Source: Synechococcus sp. BO 8801
GTDB lineage: Bacteria; Cyanobacteriota; Cyanobacteriia; PCC-6307; Cyanobiaceae
DNA length: 64,000 nucleotides
NCBI RefSeq assembly: GCF_002252675.1
Contig: NZ_NQKY01000010.1
Location: forward strand, 35,488-99,487
Reading direction: 5' to 3'
The translations under genes were made by a program, and so were the position numbers. Under the pieces are notes generated by a model. It saw only the letters and a list, made by a program, of their open reading frames with translations, made no database searches and had not been told where the DNA came from. Every line of letters begins with the position of its first letter. The stretch's first letter is position 1. Below, in pieces: positions 47,552 through 56,876 of this stretch.

Positions 47552-47659
47552 CCGCGGCGGCCGGGGTGGCCCCGATCGTATGGCGCCCGGCGGTCACGGG
47601 GTTGCTTGCCAAGCGGCAGCCCCAGCGCGGACGATGGCCCGAACACCTTTCCCTTCCCC

Positions 47660-48118
47660 ATGGCCACCGAACGCACCTTCCTCGCCATCAAGCCCGACGG
47701 GGTGCAGCGGGGCCTGGTGGGCGAGATCCTCGGCCGCTTCGAGCGCAAGGGCTTCAAGCTGGTGGGCCTCAAGCAGCTGGTGCCCAGCCGGGAACTGGCC
47801 GAGAGCCACTACGGCGTGCACCGGGAGCGCCCCTTCTTCGCCGGCCTGGTGGAGTTCATCACCAGCGGGCCGGTGGTGGCCATGGTGTGGGAAGGGGATG
47901 GCGTGATCGCCAGTGCTCGCAAGCTGATCGGCGCCACCAAGCCCCTGGAGGCCGAACCCGGCACCATCCGCGGCGACCTGGCGGTGAACATCGGCCGCAA
48001 CGTCATCCATGGCTCCGATGCCCCGGAAACCGCCGTCTTCGAGATCGGCCTCTGGTTCCAGCCCTCCGAGCTGTGCGAGTGGACGCCGGCCGACCAGGTG
48101 TGGCGGGTCGAGCCCTGA
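47660..48118 (+). CDS. ndk: Nucleoside diphosphate kinase
   Basis: 152 residues, balancing NTP pools by gamma-phosphate transfer through a phosphohistidine. The start [18 protein letters not shown] is typical, and the catalytic His is in NVIHGSD (H117). ATG 47660 is chosen; the open frame reaches back to 47426 but only the part from 47660 is conserved. A stable tetraloop hairpin follows the stop and separates it from a FecR gene. Confidence 0.97.
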   Translation: MATERTFLAIKPDGVQRGLVGEILGRFERKGFKLVGLKQLVPSRELAESHYGVHRERPFFAGLVEFITSGPVVAMVWEGDGVIASARKLIGATKPLEAEPGTIRGDLAVNIGRNVIHGSDAPETAVFEIGLWFQPSELCEWTPADQVWRVEP

Positions 48119-48127
48119 GCGGCCATT

Positions 48128-48149
48128 CTGGGGACCTTCGGGTCCCCAG
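48128..48149 (+). terminator. UUCG-tetraloop hairpin after ndk
   Basis: ctggggacc (48128-48136) pairs perfectly with ggtccccag (48141-48149) around a ttcg loop, the very stable C(UUCG)G tetraloop. It ends 4 bases before the FecR ATG at 48153. There is no T-tract, so it may be a transcript-end stabiliser or a control element in the leader of the following gene rather than a classical terminator. Confidence 0.55.
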
Positions 48150-48152
48150 GTC

Positions 48153-48857
48153 ATGCTGCTGCGCAGAAGCCTCCGGCCTCCCAGGCTGATGAAGCTGGCG
48201 CCCGTGGCCGTGCTGGTCGCCGGCCTTGCATGGGCTCTGCCCGCTGCCGGCCCCCTCGCCGGGGCCACGGCGGCCCCCCGGGTGCCCCGGGTGGTGGAGG
48301 TGCCGTCACGGCCGGCCTATGTGATGCCGCCGGCGGCGCCGGAGCGCCCGGCCCTGGTGGGTCAGGTGCTGCGTCCGTCCACCGTGCTGCGCACCGAGAA
48401 TCCTGGCCGGCTGCAGATCCTGCTGGCCGATGGCCGCAGCTTTCGCCTGGGGGGCAACGCCCTGCTGAGGATCGAGCCGACGCTGCTCGAACTGGTGCGC
48501 GGCCGGATCATCGCCTGGATCGCTCCCGGGACGAAGAGTCCCACCCCCCTGCAGATCCGGACCCGGGTGGGCACCGCCTCGATCCAGGGCACCACGGTCT
48601 TCATCGAGGACACCGCCGACTCGGTTCTCTTCCTGAGCTGGGAAGGGCAGGTGGAGGTGCGCGCCGATGACGGCACCGTCTACCAGCTGGCCAGCGGCCA
48701 GCGGCTGGAGGCCACCCCCGGGGGCTGGAAGGGCCCGCGCCGGATCGACGCCAGCGAGGCGAGGCTGCGGCGGCGCAACAGCGAGCTGCTGAACGGTTTC
48801 GGGGCGCCGATGGAGACGCTGCCGGTGCTCGAGCGCGAACTCGGACTCACCCCCTGA
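48153..48857 (+). CDS. Exported FecR-domain protein, copy 3
   Basis: 234 residues from ATG 48153. Signal peptide (LMKLAPVAVLVAGLAWALP), a Pro-rich spacer, then a FecR-type domain with LADGRSFRLGGNALLRIEP, TRVGTASIQGTTVF and a VEVRADDGTVYQLASGQRL segment. It belongs to the same broad family as the two FecR proteins at 39.7-41.5 kb but is not a close paralogue. No membrane anchor is seen beyond the signal peptide. Its stop overlaps the ATG of cyclase C in TGATG, repeating the FecR-then-cyclase order seen with copy B. Confidence 0.82.
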   Translation: MLLRRSLRPPRLMKLAPVAVLVAGLAWALPAAGPLAGATAAPRVPRVVEVPSRPAYVMPPAAPERPALVGQVLRPSTVLRTENPGRLQILLADGRSFRLGGNALLRIEPTLLELVRGRIIAWIAPGTKSPTPLQIRTRVGTASIQGTTVFIEDTADSVLFLSWEGQVEVRADDGTVYQLASGQRLEATPGGWKGPRRIDASEARLRRRNSELLNGFGAPMETLPVLERELGLTP

Positions 48858-50698
48858 TGCCCCCCTGGCCCGGGCTGGGGCGCCGGCTCTGGTGGCTGGC
48901 CCTGGCCGCCCCCCTGCTGGCGGGCCTCGACCGGGCGCCCCTCACGCCCCTGGGCCAGGGGCCGCGGCTGCTCGACGACCAGCTCCTCCAGACCTTCTTC
49001 CTGCTGCGGGGGGCCCGTCCCGCCCCGGCCGACCCGGTGATCCTGGCCATCGACGCCGACTCCCTGGAGCTGGGGGAGCTGCTGGCCCCGGGCGAGCGCC
49101 AGGCATCGCCCCTGTGGCGCCAGATGGGTCCCTGGCCCTGGCCCCGGGCCCTGCAGGCCCGGCTGGCGGCCCATGTGCTTGAGCAGGGGGCGGCCCGGGT
49201 GCTGTTCAACATCGAGTTCAGCCAGCCCAGCCGCTTCGGCCCCGCCGACGACCGGGCCTTCGCCGCGACCCTCGCCCCCTGGCGCCAGCGGGTGCACCTG
49301 GCGGCGGTCTACGGGGTTCAGGAGGAGGGGGGGCTGGTGCAGAGCCGGCTGCGGCTGCCCATCCAGCCGCTGGGTGCCCCCGGCCTCACCACCCTGCTCC
49401 AGTCCCCCCGGGGGGTGGTGGAGGCGGTGCCGGGCCAGGACTGGATCGCTGCCCGGCTGGGCGATTTCCCGCCGCCCCTGCCCCGGCCGATGGCCTTCCT
49501 GGTGCGCCCGGCGCCGCCGCCGCCGGCGCCGATGGGGCTCGACTTTCCCGGTCCCGCCGGCACCATGCCCCGCGTTCCGGCCTGGCGGGTGCTGGAGGTG
49601 CCGGCCTCCACCTGGCGGGGCCGCACCGTGCTGATCGGGGTCACGGCCCCGGGCCTGGGGGACCTGCAGGAGACGCCCTTCGGCCCGATGGCCGGCACTG
49701 AGATCCAGGCGGTGGCCCTGGCCAACGTGCTCCAGGGCCGGGGGCTGGGGCGGTTGCCCCTGGCGGGGGACGGGCTGCTGCTGCTGGGCTGGGGCGCCCT
49801 GGCGGGGCTGCTGCTGCGGCGCCCCGCCAGCGCCGGCGGCACCCTGCAGCTGGCGCTGGCCCTGGCAGGGACGGTGCTGGTGGCTGGCTGGGCGGCGTGG
49901 GCCCTGGCCCTGTTGCGCCTGCCCCTGGCCGCCCTGCTGCTGGCCCCCGTGGCCGGGGGCGGCGTGCGGGCCGTGGGCCAGGGGCTGGCGGAGAGCCGGG
50001 AGCGTGCCTATCTGCACCAGGTGCTGAGCCGGCGCGTCTCCCCCACCCTGCTGCGCGACATCCTGCGCAGCCCCGGGCCGCTCTGGAACCAGGCGGTGGG
50101 CAGCCGGGCCCGCTGCGCCGTGCTGTTCAGCGACCTGGTGGGGTTCACGCCCCTGAGCGCCGTGCTGGAGCCCGCCGAGCTGTTCGCCCTGCTCAACCGC
50201 TACTTCGAGGCCATGGCCGGGGCGGTGCTGGAGCAGGAGGGCCTGCTCGACAAGTTCATCGGTGACGCGGTGATGGCGGAGTTCGGGGTGCCCCGCAGCC
50301 GGGGGGATGCCCAGGAGGCCCGGGCCGCGGTGCGGGCCGCCCTGGCCATGCAGGAGCGACTGGAGGCCCTCAACCTTGAGCTGGCGGCGGCGGGCATCCC
50401 ACCGCTGCGGCACGGGATCGGGCTCCACTTCGGCGAGGTGATCGCCGGCAACCTGGGCTCCTCCCAGCGCCTGGAGTTCACCGTCGTGGGGGCGAGCGTC
50501 AACGTGACCAGCCGCCTGGAGGGGCTGACGCGCCTGTTCCCCGAGCACCCGATCCTGGTCAGCGGCGATCTGCTGGCCCTGCTGCCGGAGGAGCTGGAGG
50601 TGCTGCCGCTGGGGAGCCACCGGATCAAGGGCTGGCCCGTGCCCCTGGAGGTCTATGCCCTCCAGGGGCTGCGGCCGTTGGGGGCCGCGCCTGGCTAG
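48857..50698 (+). CDS. CHASE2 - class III adenylate cyclase, copy C
   Basis: 613 residues. N-terminal helix, CHASE2 sensor (about 35-275), three helices (about 290-375) and a cyclase domain (about 415-600). Metal ligands are in FSDLVGFTPL (about D426) and GDAVMAEFG; LDKFIG has the Lys; VNVTSRLEG supplies N and R. Unlike copies A and B the usual GD before VN reads GA, a change at a position that is normally acidic, so activity deserves a check. It is coupled to FecR copy 3. It ends in a CTAG shared with the convergent thiO stop. Confidence 0.85.
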   Translation: MPPWPGLGRRLWWLALAAPLLAGLDRAPLTPLGQGPRLLDDQLLQTFFLLRGARPAPADPVILAIDADSLELGELLAPGERQASPLWRQMGPWPWPRALQARLAAHVLEQGAARVLFNIEFSQPSRFGPADDRAFAATLAPWRQRVHLAAVYGVQEEGGLVQSRLRLPIQPLGAPGLTTLLQSPRGVVEAVPGQDWIAARLGDFPPPLPRPMAFLVRPAPPPPAPMGLDFPGPAGTMPRVPAWRVLEVPASTWRGRTVLIGVTAPGLGDLQETPFGPMAGTEIQAVALANVLQGRGLGRLPLAGDGLLLLGWGALAGLLLRRPASAGGTLQLALALAGTVLVAGWAAWALALLRLPLAALLLAPVAGGGVRAVGQGLAESRERAYLHQVLSRRVSPTLLRDILRSPGPLWNQAVGSRARCAVLFSDLVGFTPLSAVLEPAELFALLNRYFEAMAGAVLEQEGLLDKFIGDAVMAEFGVPRSRGDAQEARAAVRAALAMQERLEALNLELAAAGIPPLRHGIGLHFGEVIAGNLGSSQRLEFTVVGASVNVTSRLEGLTRLFPEHPILVSGDLLALLPEELEVLPLGSHRIKGWPVPLEVYALQGLRPLGAAPG

Positions 50699-51858
50699 GC
50701 CCCCAACGGGAACGGCCGGTCCCAGCGGAAGGGCGCCAGCAGGGCGTCGGGCGCCGCACCTGTCCCGGAGCCGGCCGCGGTGATCGCTGCAGCGATCCGC
50801 TCCGCCGTGATGGCCGCCAGCAGGACGCCGTTGCGGTGGTGGCCCGTGGCCAGCCAGAGCCCCTCGATGGGCCCCGGGCCGAGCAGCGGCGCGTCGTCGG
50901 GGGTGCCGGGCCGGAAGCCCCACCAGCGCTCCATCGGCGGCCACAGGGCCGCCTCCGGCAGCAGGGCGGCGATGCCGGTCTGCAGCTGCTTCTGGCCTTC
51001 GGGGGTGAGGCCGTCGTCGAAGCCGGCCTGCGGTTCACTGGTGGCGCCCACCACCAGCAGGCCGTCCTCCCGCGGCACCAGGTAGGTGCCGGGCCCGAAC
51101 ACGACCCGCTCCAGGCTGGCCCTGGGGCCCTGCAGCGACAGCATCTGCCCCTTCACCGGATGCACCGGCAGTGACGGCAGCAGCCGGCCGCTCCAGGCGC
51201 CGCAGGCAAGCACCGCCGTGGTGGCGGCGATGGCGTGCTCGCCCCCCTCGGCCCGGCGCAGCCGCACCCCCCGCAGGCGCCCGCCGCCTTCGGTGAGCAG
51301 CTCCAGCACCTCGGTGCCCTCCTCGAAGCGCACCCCCAGGGCGGCGCAGGCCCGCTCCAGGGCGCGCATCAGGCGGCGGCGGTTGTCGATCTGTCCGTCC
51401 TGGGCGAACAGCAGGCCCGCCCGCCAGGCGGGTCCGATCCCCGGCACCTCCCGCTCCAGCCCCGCCCGGTCGAGGGGTTCGCCGAAGGGGGCCGTGGGGT
51501 AGGCGTCCCGCTCGGCCGCACCTGTGAAGGGGACGACGATGCCGCAGGGGCGCAGGCCGCAGGGCAGGCCACTGTCGGCCTCGATGCGGGCCACCCAGGC
51601 CGGCACCCGCTCCAGGCTGGCCTGGCCCAGGGCCAGCATCGGCCCGCTGAGCCCCTCGGCGTGGGGGGCCAGCATGCCGGCGGCCACGAAGCCGGCCGCC
51701 TCGCTGCGGCGGCGGCTGAGCACGGTGGCGGAGCGGCCGAGACGGGCCAGCTGGTGGGCGATGGCCAGACCCATCAGGCCACCGCCGAGGATCAGGACGG
51801 GTTCGGCGTCGGGAGGGGGGCCAGCCAGGGCGCTCATCTCCAGCTTTGAAGGCCCCAT
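50695..51858 (-). CDS. thiO: Glycine oxidase ThiO
   Basis: 387 residues, FAD-dependent amine oxidase that makes dehydroglycine (iminoglycine) for the thiazole ring of thiamin. The Rossmann motif is ILGGGLMGLAIAHQLARLG (about 24-42), then AAGMLAPHAEG, and the C-terminal GFRPGTPDDAPLLG and TGHHRNGVLLAAIT. ATG 51858 or 51837 are possible starts. Its stop codon TAG shares the palindrome CTAG with the stop of cyclase C on the other strand. It is divergent from gatB with about 88 bases between. Confidence 0.9.
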   Translation of the reverse strand: MGPSKLEMSALAGPPPDAEPVLILGGGLMGLAIAHQLARLGRSATVLSRRRSEAAGFVAAGMLAPHAEGLSGPMLALGQASLERVPAWVARIEADSGLPCGLRPCGIVVPFTGAAERDAYPTAPFGEPLDRAGLEREVPGIGPAWRAGLLFAQDGQIDNRRRLMRALERACAALGVRFEEGTEVLELLTEGGGRLRGVRLRRAEGGEHAIAATTAVLACGAWSGRLLPSLPVHPVKGQMLSLQGPRASLERVVFGPGTYLVPREDGLLVVGATSEPQAGFDDGLTPEGQKQLQTGIAALLPEAALWPPMERWWGFRPGTPDDAPLLGPGPIEGLWLATGHHRNGVLLAAITAERIAAAITAAGSGTGAAPDALLAPFRWDRPFPLGA

Positions 51859-51946
51859 TCAAGCGGCCGCCTGCCGCTGCCTAGGATCGCCCCCAGTGCC
51901 TCCGGCCGAGCGCGGGGGGCCGACAGCGCCGGCAGGACTCGCGACC

Positions 51947-53405
51947 ATGGCTGAAGCAAAGGAACAGGGGGCCTGGGAGGCCGTCATCGGCCTGGAGACC
52001 CACGTGCAGCTGGGCACCGCCAGCAAGATCTTCACCGCCGCCTCCACCAGCTTCGGCGACGATCCCAACACCCACATCGACCCGGTGGTGTGCGGCCTGC
52101 CCGGCACCCTGCCGGTGCTCAACCAGAAGGTGCTCGAGTACGCGGTCAAGGCGTCCCTGGCCCTCAACCTGCAGGTGGCGGAGCACAGCAAGTTCGACCG
52201 CAAGCAGTACTTCTATCCCGACCTGCCCAAGAACTACCAGATCTCCCAGTACGACCAGCCGATCGCCGAGAACGGCTGGATCGAGGTGGAGGTGGCCGAG
52301 AAGGGCAAGGAGACCTACCTGAAGAAGGTGGGCATCGAGCGGCTGCACATGGAGGAGGACGCCGGCAAGCTCGTCCACGCCGGCAGCGACCGCCTGGCCG
52401 GCTCCACCCACTCGCTGGTGGATTACAACCGGGCCGGCGTCGCCCTGGCTGAGATCGTCTCCAAGCCGGACCTGCGCACGGGCCGGGAGGCGGCCGAGTA
52501 CGCCTCGGAGATCCGCCGCATCATGCGCTACCTGGGCGTCAGCGACGGCAACATGCAGGAGGGCTCCCTGCGCTGCGACGTCAACATCTCCGTGCGCCGC
52601 GGCCCCGATGCCCCCTTCGGCGTGAAGGTGGAGATCAAGAACATGAACTCCTTCTCGGCGATCCAGAAGGCCATCGATTTCGAGATCGCCCGCCAGATCA
52701 AGGCCTACGAATCCGGTGAGCCGGTGGTGCAGGAGACGCGCCTCTGGGATGAGGCCAAGCAGCTCACCAAGAGCATGCGCAGCAAGGAGGGGGCCAGCGA
52801 CTACCGCTACTTCCCCGATCCCGATCTGGGGCCGATCGAGGTGAGCCCGGAGCAGCGCGAAAGCTGGCTGGCGGAGCTGCCCGAACTGCCGGCGGCCAAG
52901 CGCCACCGCTATGCCGAAAGCCTGGGCCTCTCGATCTACGACGCCCGGGTGCTCACCGATGAGCGTTCGATGGCCGAGTACTTCGAGGCGGCGGTGGCGG
53001 CCGGGGGCGACCCCAAGGCCGTGGCCAACTGGGTCACCGGCGACATCGCCGCCCACGTGAACGCCAACCGGCTGTCGATCGCCGAGCTGCCGCTGAAACC
53101 CGAGCAGCTGGCCGAGATGGTGCAGCTGATCGAGAACGGCACCATCAGCGGCAAGATCGCCAAGGACCTGCTGCCCGAACTGCTCGAGAAGGGCGGCTCG
53201 GTGGCGGCGATCGTCGAGTCCCGCGGCCTGGGCATGATTTCCGACCCGGCGGCGATCTCCGCCATCGTGGCGGAGCTGCTGGCCGCCCACCCGGAGGAGG
53301 TGGAGGCCTTCCGCGGCGGCAAGACCAAGCTGCAGGGCTTCTTCGTCGGGCAGCTGATGAAGCGCACCGGCGGCCGCGCCGACCCCAAGCTGGCCAACCG
53401 GATCC

Positions 53406-53428
<23 letters not shown>
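51947..53428 (+). CDS. gatB: Asp/Glu-tRNA amidotransferase subunit B
   Basis: 493 residues, part of the GatCAB complex that converts Glu-tRNA(Gln) (and Asp-tRNA(Asn)) to the amide form. The start AVIGLETHVQLGTASKIF is typical, and the catalytic / zinc region FYPDLPKNYQISQYDQP and the VDYNRAGVALAEIV segment are present. The C-terminal YqeY-type helical domain ends LANRILSEQL. ATG 51947 is preferred over the long upstream open frame. Its 3' end overlaps coaE by 23 bases in convergent orientation. gatA and gatC are not in the window. Confidence 0.97.
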
Positions 53429-54026
<598 letters not shown>

Positions 54027-54157
54027 GGAACGGTTGGGTGGCAGCGGTGGCTGGGGCGTCGCCGTCGGGACGACGGAACGTGAGCGTTCCCTTCGGTCGG
54101 CGGACAGATCCGCCGGTGCGCCGCAAGCTAACGGCTGGCCCGTCCCCCGCCGGCACG

Positions 54158-56872
54158 ATGCAACTCTTCAGCTCCTGGTCCGAGCAACAGGCCCGCCTCA
54201 CCCGCTGGGTGCTGCTGGTGGGCTGGCTGGGGCTGATCGTCAGCCTGTTGCTTCCCGGCGTCGATCCCTGGCCGTTCGACCTGGATCGCTGCGGCCCCCT
54301 GCTGGAGTGCCACAGCCGGGAGGGCAACCAGATCTTCTGGGGCCTGGTGGTGCCCAGCGGTCTGCTGATCCTGGTGGCGCTCAGCCACGAGGTCTGGCGC
54401 CGCATCTGCCCGCTGGCCTTCCTCTCCCAGCTGTTCCGCGCTCTCCGCTGGCAGCGCACCGTCCCCGGCAAGGGCGGCCGCCGCGACGTGGTGAAGATCG
54501 AGGCGGACTCCTGGCTCGGACAGCATCACGTGCAGTTGCAGTGGAGCCTGTTCATCGCCGGTCTCAGCCTGCGGCTGCTGGTGGTGAACAGCAGCCCCCT
54601 GGGACTGGGGCTGTTCCTGGCGCTCACGGTGGCGGCGGCCCTGGCGGTGGGCTGGGCCTACGGCGGCAAGGCCTGGTGCCAGTACTTCTGCCCGATGGCG
54701 CCGGTGCAGGCCGTGGTGACCGGCCCCCGCAGCCTGCTGGGCAGCCCCGCCCACCTGGAGACCACCTCCCGCATCACCCAGTCGATGTGCCGCACCATCG
54801 GCGAGAAGGGCAAGCTGCAGAGCGCCTGCGTGGCCTGCCAGGCCCCCTGCATCGACATCGACTCCGAGCGGGCCTACTGGCAGACCTTCAGCGGCAAGAA
54901 GGGTCTGGCCTGGGCCTGGGCCTCCTATCCCGGCCTGGTGCTGGCCTTCTTTCTGCTGATCCGCGCCGCGGGGCCCGGCGGCATCGACTATCTGCGCAGC
55001 GGCCTCTGGGCCTACGACGCGCGCGCCATCGATCGGATCGCCCAGCCCCTGGTGTTCTGGGGCTGGGACACCGTGCTGCCCCGCTGGTTCACCATGCCCG
55101 CCCTGCTGGTGCTGGGCGGCGTCCTCTCGGTGGCCCTGTTCGGGGCTCTGGAACGCTGGCTGCGATCCGGCCTCGCCGGGCTGCCGGCCGAGCGGGCCAC
55201 GGCCGTGGCGGGCCATCGCACCCGCCTGGCCGCCACCTTCCTGGCGGTGAACATCTTCTTCTGGTTCGCCGATCCCTCGCTGGGCCTCCTCGGTCCGAGG
55301 GGCGGGCAGCTGATCCGCTCCCTGGTGCTGGTCGTCAGCGGCATGTGGCTCTACCGGGGCTGGTCCCGCGACAAGGCCACCTACACCCGCGAGAGCACCA
55401 GCGCCAGCCTGCGCAAGCAGCTGGAGAAGCTGGTGCCGGAGATGGGCGATCTGCTGGACGGGCGCTCCCTGGCGGAGCTCAGCCCGGGGGAGGTGTTCAC
55501 CCTCGCCAAGGTGCTGCCCAGCCAGATCAGCCAGACCAAGCGCGGGATCTACCGCGAGGTGCTCTCCGACCTGTTCGGCAGCGGCCGGCTCGACCGCGCC
55601 GCCGCCCTGGTTCAGCTGGAGGAGCTGCGGCAGTCCCTCGACCTCAAGGAGGAGGACCACCACGCCGCCGTGCGCGAGCTTTCGGTCAGCGACCCCAGGA
55701 TCCTGCAGCTCGACCATCGCCAGCGGGAGATCCGCAGCCTGCGCCAGGAGGCCGCCGCCGAAGCGATCGAGGATCTGCTCGAGACCACCGGCCTCGGCGA
55801 CCTGAGCACGGCCCTGGCCGACGGTGACCACGGCGATCGGCTGGAGCGGATCCGCCAGGAGTACGCGCTTGATGAGGCCAGCTGGTCGGAGCTGCTGGCC
55901 TCCTTCGGGCCCGCCTCCAGCTTCGCCCGCGAGCGGGCCGAGGAGCAGCTGCAGCAGGTCCGCGACAGGCTGGCGGCCCGCCAGGCCCTGGCCCAGGCCG
56001 CCGCCGGCGAGCCCCTGCTTCGGCCGCTGCTGCCGGTGATCGATCGCGAACTGGTCAGCCTGTTCGTCACCGTCTCGCCCTCCCTGCAGCCCTTCGCCGC
56101 CGACGACCCCCTGGTGCAGCGCTTCCAAGGGCTGCTCCCCCATGTCCCCGAAGGGGTGCTCACCCAGCTGCGGCGCCAGGACCGGGAACGGTGGGCCCCG
56201 GCAGGCGCAGGGGTCCCCGCCCCCCTCGACCCGCTCCCCGATCCGGCGGACGTGCTCGATGGACTGTGGCGGGACCCCGATCCGGACACCGCCCTGTGGG
56301 CCCTGTGGGTGCAGGACCAGCGGGATCCGGCGCGGGCGGCGGCCCTGCGGCGGGAGCCGAGGGTGGGTCTGCCCAGCAGCGCGGCCCTCGACCGGCTGCG
56401 GTCCGGGGAGGGGCTCGCCCTGGGCGGGCGCCTCCGCCGGCTCCTGGAGGTGCCGCTGATGGCGGGACTGTCGCCGGCGGCCTTGATCAACATGCTGCAC
56501 TGGGGCGAGGAGCGGCAGCTGCAGAACGGCGAGGTGCTGTTCTCGGTCGGCGATTCCCCCGACACCGTGGCGATCCTGCTGGAGGGCCGCTGCGAGGTGC
56601 GGCGCCCCTCGGCCAGCGACGGCGGGCTCGAGACGATGGCCCGGATCCACAGCGGCGAACCGATCGGAGAGGTGTCCTTCCTCGTGGACCATCCCCGCCG
56701 CGCCGCGGTGCGGGCCATCGACGGACCCGCCACGGTGCTGGTGTTCGAGAGTTCGGAGTTCGAGCAGTTGCTGCAGCAGTCCTCGGAGTTCAACCGCGGT
56801 CTGCTGCACACCCTCGCCCTGAGGCTCGAGGACTCCTACGGCAAGCTGGGCACCACCAACGTCCCCCGCTGA
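54158..56872 (+). CDS. Membrane 4Fe-4S / NapH-NosR-like protein fused to a cNMP-binding domain
   Basis: 904 residues. The first half is a polytopic membrane protein (helices near 20-35, 70-85, 130-165, 270-285, 310-340, 370-390). It has CQYFC (C174, C178) and a later cysteine cluster C211 ... C224-xx-C227-xxx-C231, resembling NapH/NosR-type membrane iron-sulfur proteins. The middle (about 400-750) is a long charged helical region. The C-terminus (about 766-904) is a CRP-type cNMP domain with GEVSFLVDHPRRAA. The role is unknown; a membrane redox protein gated by cyclic nucleotide is an inference. ATG 54158 is chosen over the long upstream open frame. argJ follows after 4 bases. Confidence 0.75.
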   Translation: MQLFSSWSEQQARLTRWVLLVGWLGLIVSLLLPGVDPWPFDLDRCGPLLECHSREGNQIFWGLVVPSGLLILVALSHEVWRRICPLAFLSQLFRALRWQRTVPGKGGRRDVVKIEADSWLGQHHVQLQWSLFIAGLSLRLLVVNSSPLGLGLFLALTVAAALAVGWAYGGKAWCQYFCPMAPVQAVVTGPRSLLGSPAHLETTSRITQSMCRTIGEKGKLQSACVACQAPCIDIDSERAYWQTFSGKKGLAWAWASYPGLVLAFFLLIRAAGPGGIDYLRSGLWAYDARAIDRIAQPLVFWGWDTVLPRWFTMPALLVLGGVLSVALFGALERWLRSGLAGLPAERATAVAGHRTRLAATFLAVNIFFWFADPSLGLLGPRGGQLIRSLVLVVSGMWLYRGWSRDKATYTRESTSASLRKQLEKLVPEMGDLLDGRSLAELSPGEVFTLAKVLPSQISQTKRGIYREVLSDLFGSGRLDRAAALVQLEELRQSLDLKEEDHHAAVRELSVSDPRILQLDHRQREIRSLRQEAAAEAIEDLLETTGLGDLSTALADGDHGDRLERIRQEYALDEASWSELLASFGPASSFARERAEEQLQQVRDRLAARQALAQAAAGEPLLRPLLPVIDRELVSLFVTVSPSLQPFAADDPLVQRFQGLLPHVPEGVLTQLRRQDRERWAPAGAGVPAPLDPLPDPADVLDGLWRDPDPDTALWALWVQDQRDPARAAALRREPRVGLPSSAALDRLRSGEGLALGGRLRRLLEVPLMAGLSPAALINMLHWGEERQLQNGEVLFSVGDSPDTVAILLEGRCEVRRPSASDGGLETMARIHSGEPIGEVSFLVDHPRRAAVRAIDGPATVLVFESSEFEQLLQQSSEFNRGLLHTLALRLEDSYGKLGTTNVPR

Positions 56873-56876
56873 GTCC

